Position numbers and translations under genes: made by a program. From Paramecium sonneborni (Eukaryota; Ciliophora; Oligohymenophorea; Peniculida; Parameciidae), in assembly GCA_905182985.1 (NCBI GenBank), contig CAJJDN010000014.1, positions 299,877 to 363,876 on the forward strand: a DNA stretch of 64,000 bases, read 5' to 3'. The notes beneath the pieces are model-generated. The model was not told the DNA's origin and did not search any database. It saw only the letters and a program-made list of their open reading frames with translations. Below are positions 53,259 through 64,000 of the stretch, one piece after another. Positions within the stretch are counted from its first letter, which is position 1; every line of letters starts with the position of its first letter.

Positions 53259-54448
53259 ATGTTAACATACACAGAATTTTGTTTAAAATTGGCAACTATA
53301 CTTAAGGAAGAAAAAATCTAATCTTTAAAAATATAAGAATTAGTTAATGATACTCTTGATTCATTATAATTTCAATAATTTCCTAAAGAATCTTATGTAT
53401 ATTTCTGATTTAATAAAAGGAAGAGGTAATTTGTAAAGAATTAAAATTTTATAAAAATGAGTGTTAATACTTAAATCAATTACGAACTACTTTGTAACTT
53501 TAAGTTAAAGTATTTTCAATATTAATATGTAAGCAATTATAAAACTAATTATTTGAAGAAAAAGAAACTAATTCACGTCTTATTGACATTTTAAAATCAT
53601 AAAAATAATAATAACTACAAACTAACTTAAAAACTGAAACTAATACTCATACTTAAAAACTTGAGACATAAAGATTATCATCTCATATAAATAAAGAATG
53701 TTTTATTATTTTTTATTATAGAATTTTCTACTATATATCGCTAACCTAATTTACCTTATACTTAAATATAATCTCAAATTGCTCCTCATCTAACTATTGA
53801 AATTAAAAATATTAAAACTCCTTTAATCGAAAATTAAGCACCTAAAAATTTAAAAGAACTCTTTGATTAATGTGTCTCTTAATTGTATAGAGAAAATAAA
53901 ATTAAAGGAAATTTATAAAAACAAAATAAATATAATTGCAATAGAGATCATTAAGGCTAGTTTTTATTAACATCAGAATCAAATGATGTCTAATTTTCGA
54001 AATTAGATATCAAGACTTTGACTGAAAGGTATTTCAATTATAATTTTTAGATTCTTTTTAAACCCTCATTTTATAAAAATGATTGAAGCTTAGATTTTTG
54101 ATATTAAGTGTTGCAATTTTAAAGCCTGTATCTACAATTAAAGATAATTATTATAATAATTCGACTCTGTCCAAAATAAAGATGAAATTAAATAAGCACA
54201 TCTTCCAAAAAGAAGTCTTACTTTTAGATAAGATAATAGAAGTAAAAGTGTTGGTAAAAATGAGGGTATAGAGATTGTCAATTAAGATAGATTATAAACT
54301 TTAATATTAATTTTTATAATAAGAAATCTAAAGATTAGAAAAAGAAATCATTTCTACATATAATAAATCTACAATATAAGAGTTAAAACTTTAATTAAGA
54401 GAAGTGAGGGATAAACTTGCAGAAATATAATGTAAGATTTTAAATTGA
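53259..54448 (+). CDS. Coiled-coil protein, 365 aa
   Basis: ATG 53259 (MLTYTEFCLKLATILKEEK) to TGA 54446-54448; introns of 23, 22, 22 and 25 nt leave exactly 366 codons. The N-terminus is helical with Cys-containing coil (VICKELKFYKNECQYLNQL), the middle is polar, and the C-terminus is a clear coiled coil (QEIQRLEKEIISTYNKS, ELKLQLREVRDKLAEIQ). It resembles the many basal-body or SAS/TSG-like coiled-coil proteins in layout only. It follows the mitochondrial gene by 32 bp and ends 13 bp from the convergent RAP gene. Confidence 0.72.
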
Positions 54449-54461
54449 ATAATTTTATTAT

Positions 54462-55677
54462 TCACATTAAATTTAACAATTTCTTAAACTCTTAGGTATA
54501 TTTATCTGATGTATCGTATTTGTCCCAAATATAAAAATCTAAGTCTATTATTTGATAATTATCTAGTTGTCCCAAATGTCTTTTTTTTAAGTATTATCTT
54601 TTACCTTTGCTACATTAAAAAATTAGGAGATATTCTTAAGACTTCTTTATCTAAATTCTAAATATAGTGAGTTGGTCCATTACAATTTAATAAAAATTTG
54701 TTCTCCACAAAAAAATCAATCTCGTAAATGCATATTTTTTTTTGTTATTAATAATGCAATTTCAAACTCTTTAATAATTGTTCAATATTTTATTCAAATA
54801 ATGATTTTTTTTTTTCAATTACATCATCCTTGATTCTTATTAAATTTGGAAAGTTATCATTTTCAAAATAATCCACTGTTATGCTATTTACTTTTCTATC
54901 AAGAAGCAATCGACAAATTTAATAATCTTTCTTAAATTAATCAAAGAAAATTTTATATTTATTATCTTCATTGCAATAAGGATGATCATAATTTTACTTT
55001 ATTAGTTCTGGATATAAATTAAATAATAACTATGTATACTAAAATTAAAATTTAGATAAGTAGATATGCTTTTTTTGATGTAAAAATTTATATTGCAATA
55101 ATTCTAATAATTAAAATAATCTTTCTTCTTAACAATTATTTAATAAAACTTAATTACTAACTATATGAATATGTTATACTAAATCTTAAATTCCAAATAC
55201 TTAACTGTATCTCATTACCTTTTGATGCATAAGATTAGGCCAATATTAATCTTATATTCCTAATTTAAATAAACAATGCGTAATGGACTGTAATTATTTA
55301 ATTTAAATTTGATCTTGCTTTTGTTTCAATTAATTAAGAATTAAATTAATTAACTTTTCATCATATAAAAGAACATTGCTTAATGTTAAGAATAGTTGAA
55401 CTAAATTTGAAACATCTAAATCAGGCTCAAAATTTCTAAATTATCTGAGGCAATTAGCAACCATATCTTTAATTATAGTTCCACAGTTTCTTCTTTCATG
55501 GAATCCTCCTAAAAATATTAATTTATTTAGTATTTCTATGGGATTTTCTTTCTGTAATTATTCTTTTGAACATAAATTTGGATATGTTACAAAGTATTTA
55601 TACATTTCAGTGGGATCAGCAATCTTTAATTATTTAGATAAAGCTGTTTTTGCAGCAATAAAAACAGGATTATTCAT
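54462..55677 (-). CDS. RAP-domain protein, probably organellar RNA-binding
   Basis: Minus strand, one 25-nt intron, exactly 397 codons (396 aa), ATG 55677 to TGA 54462-54464. The N-terminal three quarters are helical repeats of the FASTK/OPR sort (FIAAKTALSKQLKIADPTEM, NPIEILNKLIFLGGFHERRN, LEPDLDVSNLVQLFLTLSN-like). The last about 75 residues match a RAP domain: YEIDFFVENKFLLNCNGPTH, a short loop, RHLGQLDNYQIIDLDFYIWD, as in the RAP consensus where ID-GP-H is followed by K/R-L-GY-vi-i--y-W. RAP proteins act on mitochondrial or plastid RNAs. No presequence is evident at this start, so an upstream exon is possible; a TGA lies in frame just before it. Confidence 0.78.
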
Positions 55678-56099
55678 CAAATTATTAATTTAAATAAAAT
55701 TTATTCATATTTTCAATGAAAAATTATAATAGATATTATCATTTTTTTATTTTTTTTTTATCAAATTATGATAACTTTCTTAAATATTTGGATATTTTTT
55801 TTCAGCTTTATTTAAGTTTATGCTTTTAAAACTAATAATTAATACTTTTATTTAACTAAAATAGATTAAAATTATTTTAAGAACAAATATAAACTGATTT
55901 TTTTTTATCATTTAAAAAATGGTATTAAATTATAATAGTTGATACAGAATCCTTCAGAAAAATCCTGAATAGAAGATGATTTATCTATTTTATTTTATTT
56001 TCAATTCTATTTTAATTTTTCTAGATATTCTTCAGACTGATTTGGCTGAATTTAATTTATTTTTATTTTTTTATCAAACCTTTCCCAAACAAAATGTAT
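55678..56099. other. Intergenic region, no gene seen
   Basis: T-rich spacer between two minus-strand genes with several homopolymer T runs. Frames such as IHFVWERFDKKIK just 3' of the next gene's stop look partly coding, so the 3' limit of that gene may extend here through an unplaced intron. Confidence 0.4.
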
Positions 56100-56830
56100 T
56101 CAATGGTTTTCATTATGTATATATAGATTCACTGTAAACTTTTCTATCATAATAGGCTGAATTTTATTCATTTTGTAAACTAAATACTTATTTTTTAAAT
56201 TATTCTAGGTGTCTTTAGATATTTATTGCAATTTAGACGTCTAAGATATATTGAAATCAGTCGATTTATGGTTAAAGATTAATAACTATTAGTAAATTTC
56301 TAGTATAACACAATAGTTTATGTATAAAATATCTAATAATGAGAATCTCTGATCTCTTCAGATTTATTCCTTTTAAAAAATTCACTTTACTTCCCTAGCA
56401 AAGATTGTCAAATCATTGACTGAGTTTGGACACATTAAATACATCTTATTATATAATTTATTCTAATTTATATTATCCATTTAATGCTTATTAATTATTC
56501 TAAAAATTATAAAATCAACAGAATTTGTAAAATTTTTTGCTCATCATCTAATGAAATAAATGTTGATTCATAGTTTTTAGTTTAATACAATTTAGATATA
56601 TCCAAATTATAATTTTTTTATTAAATATATGTAAAAATTAGATATTTATTATTTTGATTTATAATGAAGAAACTTGACAAGTTTTTTATAATTAAAACTT
56701 TCTTTTGTGATACTTTTTGAATAAAAGAAAACTTAATTTTAAATAATACTCTTATTTATTAATTGTAGACTTTAAAATTGTTAATGTATTGAATTAAAAT
56801 AATTCAAAGGTTTGGAAAAGAAAATTTTTG
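56100..56830 (-). CDS. Hypothetical protein, start unresolved
   Basis: Minus-strand reading that becomes continuous with a 20-nt and a 30-nt intron: YESTFISLDDEQKILQIL, INKHQMDNINQNKLYNKM, CPNSVNDLTIFAREVKDQ, FSLLDILYINYCVILEIYQQ, MNKIQPIMIEKFTVNLYIHN, then TGA 56100-56102. Upstream of YESTF two frames are open (KVSQKKVLIIKNLSS or KKYHKRKFQLQKTCQVSS) and no ATG was fixed. Helical, charged, no domain known. Its 5' portion is in the repeat and recurs after the n at 57262 (57263-57942). Confidence 0.4.
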
Positions 56831-58373
56831 TTTAATATTGTAATTATGAAATCTGAATAAGAATTGAATTTTGTTATTTATAAATTTATCGTAAAATGGA
56901 TTATAATAAAATTAATAATACATCATGTAATTATTTTAATGATCTCTAGCAAACATATTTAATGAATCTCAATTTGATTAATCAAGACAAGAGGATGTAT
57001 TTAGCTATATTATTTTTAAGGTTGTTAATTTTTTAAGAGAGCCAAGAACAAACAAAAAATTATCTTACTAGTACCCAGTTGTCTAAGAAGCCACTTCATA
57101 TTGGGATCAATTATTAGCTGGAAGATTAGATTCAATCTCCTTAATCCCTACAACAAAATGTGCTGTTTTCACTTTGTTCTTAATATCATTTTATATGGGT
57201 TTATTTGGATTGATTTTGTTTGGAGTCTCTACAAATATTTAAGAAGTTAGAATTCCTTATGNAATAGGCTGAATTTTATTCATTTTGTAAACTAAATACT
57301 TATTTTTTAAATTATTCTAGGTGTCTTTAGATATTTATTGCAATTTAGACGTCTAAGATATATTGAAATCAGTCGATTTATGGTTAAAGATTAATAACTA
57401 TTAGTAAATTTCTAGTATAACACAATAGTTTATGTATAAAATATCTAATAATGAGAATCTCTGATCTCTTCAGATTTATTCCTTTTAAAAAATTCACTTT
57501 ACTTCCCTAGCAAAGATTGTCAAATCATTGACTGAGTTTGGACACATTAAATACATCTTATTATATAATTTATTCTAATTTATATTATCCATTTAATGCT
57601 TATTAATTATTCTAAAAATTATAAAATCAACAGAATTTGTAAAATTTTTTGCTCATCATCTAATGAAATAAATGTTGATTCATAGTTTTTAGTTTAATAC
57701 AATTTAGATATATCCAAATTATAATTTTTTTATTAAATATATGTAAAAATTAGATATTTATTATTTTGATTTATAATGAAGAAACTTGACAAGTTTTTTA
57801 TAATTAAAACTTTCTTTTGTGATACTTTTTGAATAAAAGAAAACTTAATTTTAAATAATACTCTTATTTATTAATTGTAGACTTTAAAATTGTTAATGTA
57901 TTGAATTAAAATAATTCAAAGGTTTGGAAAAGAAAATTTTTGTTTAATATTGTAATTATGAAATCTGAATAAGAATTGAATTTTGTTATTTATAAATTTA
58001 TCGTAAAATGGATTATAATAAAATTAATAATACATCATGTAATTATTTTAATGATCTCTAGCAAACATATTTAATGAATCTCAATTTGATTAATCAAGAC
58101 AAGAGGATGTATTTAGCTATATTATTTTTAAGGTTGTTAATTTTTTAAGAGAGCCAAGAACAAACAAAAAATTATCTTACTAGTACCCAGTTGTCTAAGA
58201 AGCCACTTCATATTGGGATCAATTATTAGCTGGAAGATTAGATTCAATCTCCTTAATCCCTACAACAAAATGTGCTGTTTTCACTTTGTTCTTAATATCA
58301 TTTTATATGGGTTTATTTGGATTGATTTTGTTTGGAGTCTCTACAAATATTTAAGAAGTTAGAATTCCTTATG
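56151..58373 (+). repeat. Direct repeat flanking a single n (assembly overlap 4)
   Basis: Bases 56151-57261 (1,111 bp) recur as 57263-58373 (offset 1112) around the n at 57262. The unit holds most of the minus-strand hypothetical gene and the 5' part of the CDC50 gene. Confidence 0.9.
56896..57261 (+). pseudogene. Truncated duplicate of the CDC50 gene (probable assembly artefact)
   Basis: Identical to the first 366 bp of the gene at 58008. It stops at the n (57262) inside the segment after the first transmembrane helix. Confidence 0.85.
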
Positions 58374-59169
58374 GCTAAGAATGTGATCAATAAACCTATT
58401 GTAAGATTACATTCTTTGTAGAAGAATTAATGGTTACACCAGTCTACATATATTATGAGCTTTCTAATTTCTATTCTAATGATTTAAAGTTATTACATAT
58501 TTTTACTTTTAGTTTCGTTTAATCAATCAATAAGGATTAGCTAATGGGATATGATATAGATTAAAAAAAGTATTGTCCAAACGCTTACTTACAATCTTAA
58601 ATGATTAGATAAAATCTAAGTGCTAGTGGTCATCATTTATTTCTAGATTATGCAAATCCTTGTGGTTTGGCAGCTAAGTATATATTTAATGGTATTAATG
58701 GAATTATATTATTAAGACACCTTCTTAATTTAAAGTGATATAGAATTCAAAATTAATATAACTGCCCTTTTATTACCTATGTATAAAAAACAATTTAAAA
58801 GACATTAATATTATTTTAAGTAATGGTTAGATGTAGAACATGGTATTATAATTACTTAATTAATTAGAATATGTATAAAGTTGGTTCATACCACAAATAC
58901 ATTCTAGTAGATTTATTCTTTATGGATTAATTAATGGAAATCTCAATAGAGGAAGCTACTACTTATACATAAATAATTAATATCCCATTAAAATTTTTGG
59001 CGGAGAAAAAACACTAGTACTTTAGAGTGCATCAGAATTAGGAACCAAAGGTTTAACTATAGGTTTAGTACTCCTTGGAGGTAGTGGATTTTGTGCACTT
59101 TCCGCATTATTGATCTACATAATAAAAAGAAATAAAACTAAAACTTAAGTATAGCAAGAATAAATTTGA
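58008..59169 (+). CDS. CDC50/LEM3-family flippase subunit
   Basis: Non-catalytic beta subunit needed for export and activity of P4-ATPase phospholipid flippases. Introns of 23, 25 and 25 nt leave exactly 363 codons (362 aa, the usual 330-400). Features: cytosolic N-terminus with SYWDQLLAGRLDSI, first helix CAVFTLFLISFYMGLFGLIL, the ectodomain Cys residues in the family positions (GQECDQQTYC, KKYCPNAYLQS, NPCGLAAKYIFND), WLDVEHEYVQSWFIP, YLYINNQYPIKIFGGEKTLV matching the family's NYPVxxFxGxKxxVLS, and second helix GLTIGLVLLGGSGFCALSAL followed by a basic tail. The start at 58008 is set by the first intron, which bypasses an in-frame TGA. Confidence 0.9.
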
Positions 59170-59209
59170 ATATTATGTTGTTTCATATATTATAGTTTGT
59201 CTAGAATAA

Positions 59210-59615
59210 TCATATAGTAAATAAATAAATCATTAATAAGATTTAAAAATATGGCAAAAGTTGTGCTTGATTATTTAAAATGTCACATTATTCTTATAAA
59301 CAATCGACTAAAAGTCTTGCATCATCATTTTATAATTTTTCATATTAAGTATTTATACATTCCCCTAAATATTGATCAGTATCATATTTAAAATCTTCTA
59401 AGCATAAAAGTTTAGCTGAAACATATAGCCCTTAACAAATGTCTTTAAGCAAACAATCCTAATATTATTGATAACATTATTAGTTGTAACCTAAAACATA
59501 TGTCAAACACTAAAAAATTGTTTAAAGTAGATACTTCTTTCATTTTAGCAACTGATTTAGATTGTACTTAAAGGATTGAGAATCCAAAAAGTAAAATAAT
59601 GAAAGTTATCTTCAT
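59210..59615 (-). CDS. Small secreted Cys-rich protein, 124 aa
   Basis: Minus strand; a 31-nt intron directly after the signal peptide (MKITFIILLFGFSILQ) leaves exactly 125 codons. The mature part has regularly spaced cysteines: QCYQQYQDCLLKDICQG, LLCLEDFKY, LGECINTQ, LVDCLQEQCDIL, about eight Cys, consistent with disulphide-bonded helices. It has a weakly hydrophobic C-terminus (LLMIYLFTI). No known family. It lies 22 bp from the GGH stop on the same strand. The single intron choice determines the frame, so the N-terminal join should be confirmed. Confidence 0.6.
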
Positions 59616-59637
59616 AATTTAATAATAATTAATAAAA

Positions 59638-60661
59638 TCATGGGTTTTATAATTCTTAGTCCTCCATGGTATTAAGTCTATGAAATATATAAACTTAATT
59701 GTAGTTTTAATTAACAGGTTAAACAGGATTATAATTAAAGATGAGTGAATTAAGATCTAGGCTAAATTTGTTAGTATTCATTCTACATGATTGAATAAAT
59801 TAATAACTATGGATTCTACTAAATTAAATAGCATGTAAAGAATGATTAGCAGGTATGGTCCATTCAAATGGGTTTTTCTCAGGGTGATATTAAAATGAAT
59901 AGAATGGTATATTGATACCATCAGTAGAAGTGATGAATAATTATTCATCATCATCAATTTGAGTCGATGTTATTCTTAAATATTATTTTAAGATAGGAGC
60001 AATTTCATATAAACTAGGTGATACAGCATGAATGTGATGATAGTAAGCTAAGTTTTCTTTTAAAGATGCTTAATATAATTCTTCATTCATTTGACCATAA
60101 AAATAAGCCTGTCTATATTAAATATTTATTGGTTTGGTAACTTTATCTTATCCTTTCACATCTATCAAGAAATTCTATAAATAAACTCTATAAATATACA
60201 GCAGAATAATTTGAAAGAATATAGTGCATTACTTCATGCCCTAAACATATTCCTATAACTGGAAACCATCCTCCTTCTTTGTTTATTTTCAAAGCTTTAT
60301 TTACAAGATAGGCAACTTTCTAAGTGTATAATGAAGGTCCAATCAATCCTGTTGAACCTCCTGGTATCAAAATCCCATTAATATTAGAAAAAATCTCATC
60401 TAAGGTAGAATAATTTGCTTCATAAGGAATTGGGATCACTCTAGCTCCCCCTGATTCCAAGAATTTTACATATGAGGCAGCTATGTATGTATAATTATCA
60501 CGACTATATTCAGAGAATGTTGAAGGTTATGTAAATACTCCGACTACTGGTTATTCTTAAAGCAAATAATTATTAGAACTCAACTTAAAATATGCAAAAA
60601 GCAAAGTTGAAAAAAGTATTGCAATTTTAATTATCATTTAAATAAAATAATCTAAAGGCAT
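59638..60661 (-). CDS. GGH: Gamma-glutamyl hydrolase (folate hydrolase, C26)
   Basis: Lysosomal or secreted cysteine peptidase that trims poly-gamma-glutamate from folates. One 19-nt intron leaves exactly 335 codons (334 aa; human 318). The N-terminus has a hydrophobic signal segment (MIIKIAILFSTLLFAYF), then PVVGVFTQPS, YIAASYVKFLESGGARVIPI, INGILIPGGSTGL, the nucleophile elbow GICLGHEVM (Cys) and the catalytic His in FYSFQYHPEKNPFEW. All match the family order. The Glu/His context after the elbow (GHEVMHYI) is typical. The start MPLDYF at 60661 is chosen, but the internal Met before the signal core would also serve. It is divergently transcribed from the K+ channel gene, 31 bp away. Confidence 0.92.
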
Positions 60662-60692
60662 TGTTTAGAATTATGATTATATAAATATATTA
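60662..60692. promoter_or_regulatory. 31-bp bidirectional gap between divergent GGH and K+ channel genes
   Basis: Only 31 bp separate the two chosen start codons, so 5' untranslated regions and promoters must overlap the neighbouring coding sequence or be extremely short. The call is inference from spacing; no specific motif was identified. Confidence 0.3.
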
Positions 60693-63522
60693 ATGAATTA
60701 GAAATAATCTGATTTATTATCTGTAACACCAAGAGTTTTATCTAGTCGTTGTAGTTAAGCTAGTATTTTATTTTTATGAAATTTAGATGAATAATTAATT
60801 GAGGAGACTTCTCGAAAACCTTCAATTTTATTTACAAAATTAGAGAAAGTTCAAATATCCCATGAACCTAGTGATAGTGTATAATCAAATGAATCTTAAG
60901 AAATACCTGAAAAATTTGTTTAAGGTTTTAAGAATCAAGTCTGGAAAGAAAGAGCTTTGAATGTTATTGTTTTAGTAGCTAGATTTGTTACTTATTTATT
61001 AACTAATTCAGATAAATTTAAACTTAGATACTTAGAATTAAGACAATTCAAAGTTATTGGTGATTAAGCATCTGATTATAATTATTATTTGACAAGAAGA
61101 TTAATTAGAGCTAAATCGAAATAGCATTTTTGTGTATGTATGGCTTTTTATTTTATGAGTTTCATTTTAAGATTGTCTTTAAGAAGATCACAAGCTTTTT
61201 TCGTCAACTTGGAATCAATATATCCCCTATTACTCCTAATCATACCTTAAAGTTACTTTGGGATCTATTCGTGTTTACTATTTTAATAATCAACATTATA
61301 TACATCCCATTAAAAATTTCATTTGAAATTTAAGAATAAAATGGTGGTATAGATTTTTTCTTAGAAACTTTACCTTAATATGTATTTATTTGTGAGATTT
61401 TATTGAATTTTAATGTTGCTTATTATAGCAGAGGAGTTTTAGTATTGAATTAACTTTAGATTATAAAACATTATTTAAAAGGGAAATTTATAACTGATTT
61501 TATAGTTTTAATTCCATTTCTGATAGGAAGATCAAATGTTCCATACATAGAATTCGTTTTATTATTTAGAGTTTCAAGAGTAACTTCTAAAATTATATAA
61601 AATTATAGATTATGTTCATTTACGAAAATTTGGTTGAAACATTAAATTTACGTGTTAATTTTGCTGCCACTATTGATTTAATTTCTTTACTTGCTACTTT
61701 TTTGTTTGCATCCCATCTAATTGCTTGTGTTTGGCATTTTATAGCAATTTAAGAACATCTTTATAAAGATACTATATATACTTGGGCAGACAAAGCTTAA
61801 TTGGACTCTGATTGGATTAGTAGATATATTACTTCATTTTATTGGGCTTGTATAACAACTTTAACAATTGGTTATGGAGACATAACCCCAGTAATATATA
61901 TGATTATTTAATAGGTAACGCAAATAGAAAAATTATTTGTAATTTTTGTTACACTTTTAAGTTCAATAATATTTGGTTATACAATCTCTAGTATTGGAGC
62001 AATATTTACATAAATCTCTGAAAATAAAAATTATCTTAGAGATAAAATGACTATGATTGATTCATTTATTAAAAGAAGAGGTTTAAATAAAGAACTCTAA
62101 GTTAGAGTTAAGAAATTTTTTGAATACTATTTAAAAACATAAAAAAATACAGATTTTGAATGTGAAAAATTAATGGAACATCTTTCAGGTACATTAATAA
62201 GAGAAGTCAAAATTGATTTTTACAAATCATTATTTTTTCAATCAAAATTATTTAGATAAAACTTTTCAGATGAATTTATTTCAAATCTTTGTCTTTTAGT
62301 TAAAGAATAAAGTTTTGTACCTGAAGAAATTATATTTTAAGAAGGTTAATAAGTAGATCGAATGTATTTTATACTCAAAGGTGAAGTTGAAGCAAATGTT
62401 AGACATAATAAATTAGTTAAGATATATAAAAGAAGGCAAGCTATAGATGAGAAAGGATTTATTTCTTAAAATTGTGCTTAATTTACATCCAGAGCAGTTA
62501 AATTCTCAAAATTGGCTTATGTTACTTTTGAAGATGTTCTTAGTTTACTTTAATTAAATAAAGAAGATCTAGAAAAATATTATAGGATTAAACACTAAAT
62601 ATAATTTGGAGGTAGAATTAAATTTAGTGGATGTGAACTTTGTTATTAAAATCACATATTTACTAAATGTCCATTTGTATTTTATACACCCAATAATATG
62701 AGATTATTCAGAAAAAAAAATAGTCAATAAGGTCGATTATTTACATAAAGAAAAATATCTTAAAAATTATTTACTCATAAATCAATGATTAATTTAAGAT
62801 TATTATAAAAAGATATCATTAAATATGGAAACTCAACTTTTTTATATTCAGATCTTTTACCTGATTGTGATTTCTTTTAAATCAATAAAAATGACGAACT
62901 GAATTTTGATGTTGATGGTTCATCATAAGTAGAAGAATCCTTAAATTCACCTGATAATCAAGATACATAATTTAAATAACAGCTTTCATCATAATCTTAT
63001 TAAGCTAATATGGCTTAATCTATACAAAGAAATTTAAATAGAATTTATTAAGAACCAGGAATTTCTAATGTACGTTTAAAGATTACAAGAGGAACTCAAA
63101 AATAAACTGTTAATGCATCTAGCTAAAAAATCTTGAATGTTGTGGAAAATCAGAAGGAAATTAATCAAGATAGTAAACTAATTATCAGTAGATAAAGTAG
63201 CAAATAATTATATGAATTGCAGTCAAAATCAAACAGAGAAATAATTCTTGAACCTTCTTAAATTAAATTAATTGAATTAGAAATTGTGAAGAATATTTTT
63301 GAAAAACATGAACATTAAATTGATTCATAAAAAGAATTTGAATTTTATGATATATAATTCAATTTAAGCAATATTATCAAAGATTTATTCACAATAAAGA
63401 GAAAAAAAATGATGTTTTAGATTAATAGAAAAAGATAAAAAAAATAATTATTTTGTGTCTTAAATAAAAAAGATTTAATTTAAAATGCTTTAAACAATAG
63501 CTATTGTAATTTAGATACATGA
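60693..63522 (+). CDS. Cyclic-nucleotide-regulated K+ channel (EAG/CNG-like)
   Basis: Six-transmembrane channel with C-terminal cyclic-nucleotide-binding domain, 908 aa after introns of 24, 26, 29 and 24 nt (exactly 909 codons). S1 starts NHTLKLLWDLFVFTILIINI; S2-S4 follow (LIPFLIGRSNVPYIEFVLL); S5 is LLATFLFASHLIACVWHFIA; the pore loop reads SFYWACITTLTIGYGDITP, so the filter is GYGD (K+ selective); S6 is VIFVTLLSSIIFGYTIS. The C-linker and cNBD show FVPEEIIFQEGQQVDRMYFI and LKGEVEANV. A long Ser/Gln-rich tail with a Cys cluster (GCELCYQNHIFTKCP) follows. Intron 61891-61914 lies immediately after the filter and is stop-free. Such channels set ciliate membrane potential and swimming behaviour. 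Confidence 0.92.
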
Positions 63523-64000
63523 TTATAAGATAAAATTAGAAACTATTTATAAATACAATTTTTAAATTATTTTAAATTAATTAACTCATAGGAATTTAAT
63601 AGATATAAAGTAATTTATGTTTCATTTAGGTCTTAAAATTCTTTTTTATTTTAAATGAAAAAATCTAAATAATTAAGTCTACATAAAATAAAATCATTAA
63701 AAAGGTTTTTCTAAAATAGTTTTTACATCTTCTCTCTTCTTAACAATTATTAAAGACTAATAACATATTCTTTATGATCTTCATCTGAAAATGCTGAATA
63801 ATATTCAATTGCCTAAAGTTTATATTTGTTTTACTATTTACTAATTAATATGAATTCAATAAATTATTTAAAGATTTTTATTGAGATTCCCAGAAACCTC
63901 TTCTTCATTGGCATTCATTTACTTTAAAGGTTTTTTTTGTGGTTTCAAATTTATATAATGTCACTTCATCTTAATTAAACTTTTTTGCTTTTATAGTTTA
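63523..64000 (-). CDS. Partial gene, C-terminal region, right edge
   Basis: A minus-strand coding-like segment enters from the right edge: AIEYYSAFSDEDHKEYVISL and QQLLRREKMQKLF, preceded through introns by WESQQKSLNNLLNSYQL. The exact stop is not fixed, because the frame stays TGA-free towards 63523 in AT-rich sequence. Helical, charged, no domain recognised. Bases about 63523-63690 may be pure spacer between the converging genes. Confidence 0.35.

Overview
This window is macronuclear-type DNA from a ciliate, most probably a Paramecium. Three things visible in the sequence point there. Base composition is very AT-rich. Long conserved proteins read through only if TAA and TAG are glutamine and TGA is the sole stop. 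Almost every gene is cut by tiny GT...AG introns of about 19-31 nt, whose removal restores both frame and family motifs. Genes are packed on both strands with spacers from about 10 to a few hundred bp. There are no bacterial operons, ribosome-binding sites, insertion sequences or CRISPR arrays, and I saw no rRNA or tRNA.

Layout. 0-9.3 kb: C-terminal part of a WD40 protein, a myristoylated CDPK, the Arp2/3 subunit ARPC3, a Rad5/HLTF-type SNF2-RING ATPase and a double-FHA protein. 10-23 kb: WD40 protein, LC8-type dynein light chain, a membrane protein, an AGC-like kinase, a POLE3-like histone-fold protein, an EEF1AKMT1-like methyltransferase, the PA2G4/EBP1 homologue, a tubulin tyrosine ligase-like enzyme and coiled-coil proteins. 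23-31 kb: a transmembrane RING-H2 protein with an EGF module, two long coiled-coil proteins and a Q/N/H-rich protein. 31-46.8 kb: insulin-degrading enzyme, a second CDPK, a giant Mon2-like HEAT protein, a MYB/SANT protein and PP2A catalytic subunit. 47-55.7 kb: DYRK kinase, coiled-coil proteins, a probable mitochondrial ribosome-associated protein and a RAP-domain protein. 56-64 kb: a CDC50-type flippase subunit, a small secreted Cys-rich protein, gamma-glutamyl hydrolase, a cyclic-nucleotide-regulated K+ channel and a partial gene at the right edge.

As a set the genes are ordinary eukaryotic housekeeping, signalling and ciliary genes. Ca2+/phosphorylation signalling is well represented (two CDPKs, an AGC kinase, DYRK, PP2A, a K+ channel), as are cilium/cytoskeleton proteins (LC8, TTLL, ARPC3, coiled coils). 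I found no convincing undescribed mobile or defence system.

The strongest structural oddity is four direct repeats of about 1.0-1.15 kb. Each lies exactly on both sides of a single 'n' (25165, 35501, 45551, 57262). They look like untrimmed contig overlaps, so gene fragments duplicated there should not be counted as paralogues. Gene models here were spliced by eye. For the best-supported genes I checked that exon length is a multiple of three; several ends and a few weak genes remain uncertain and are marked so.
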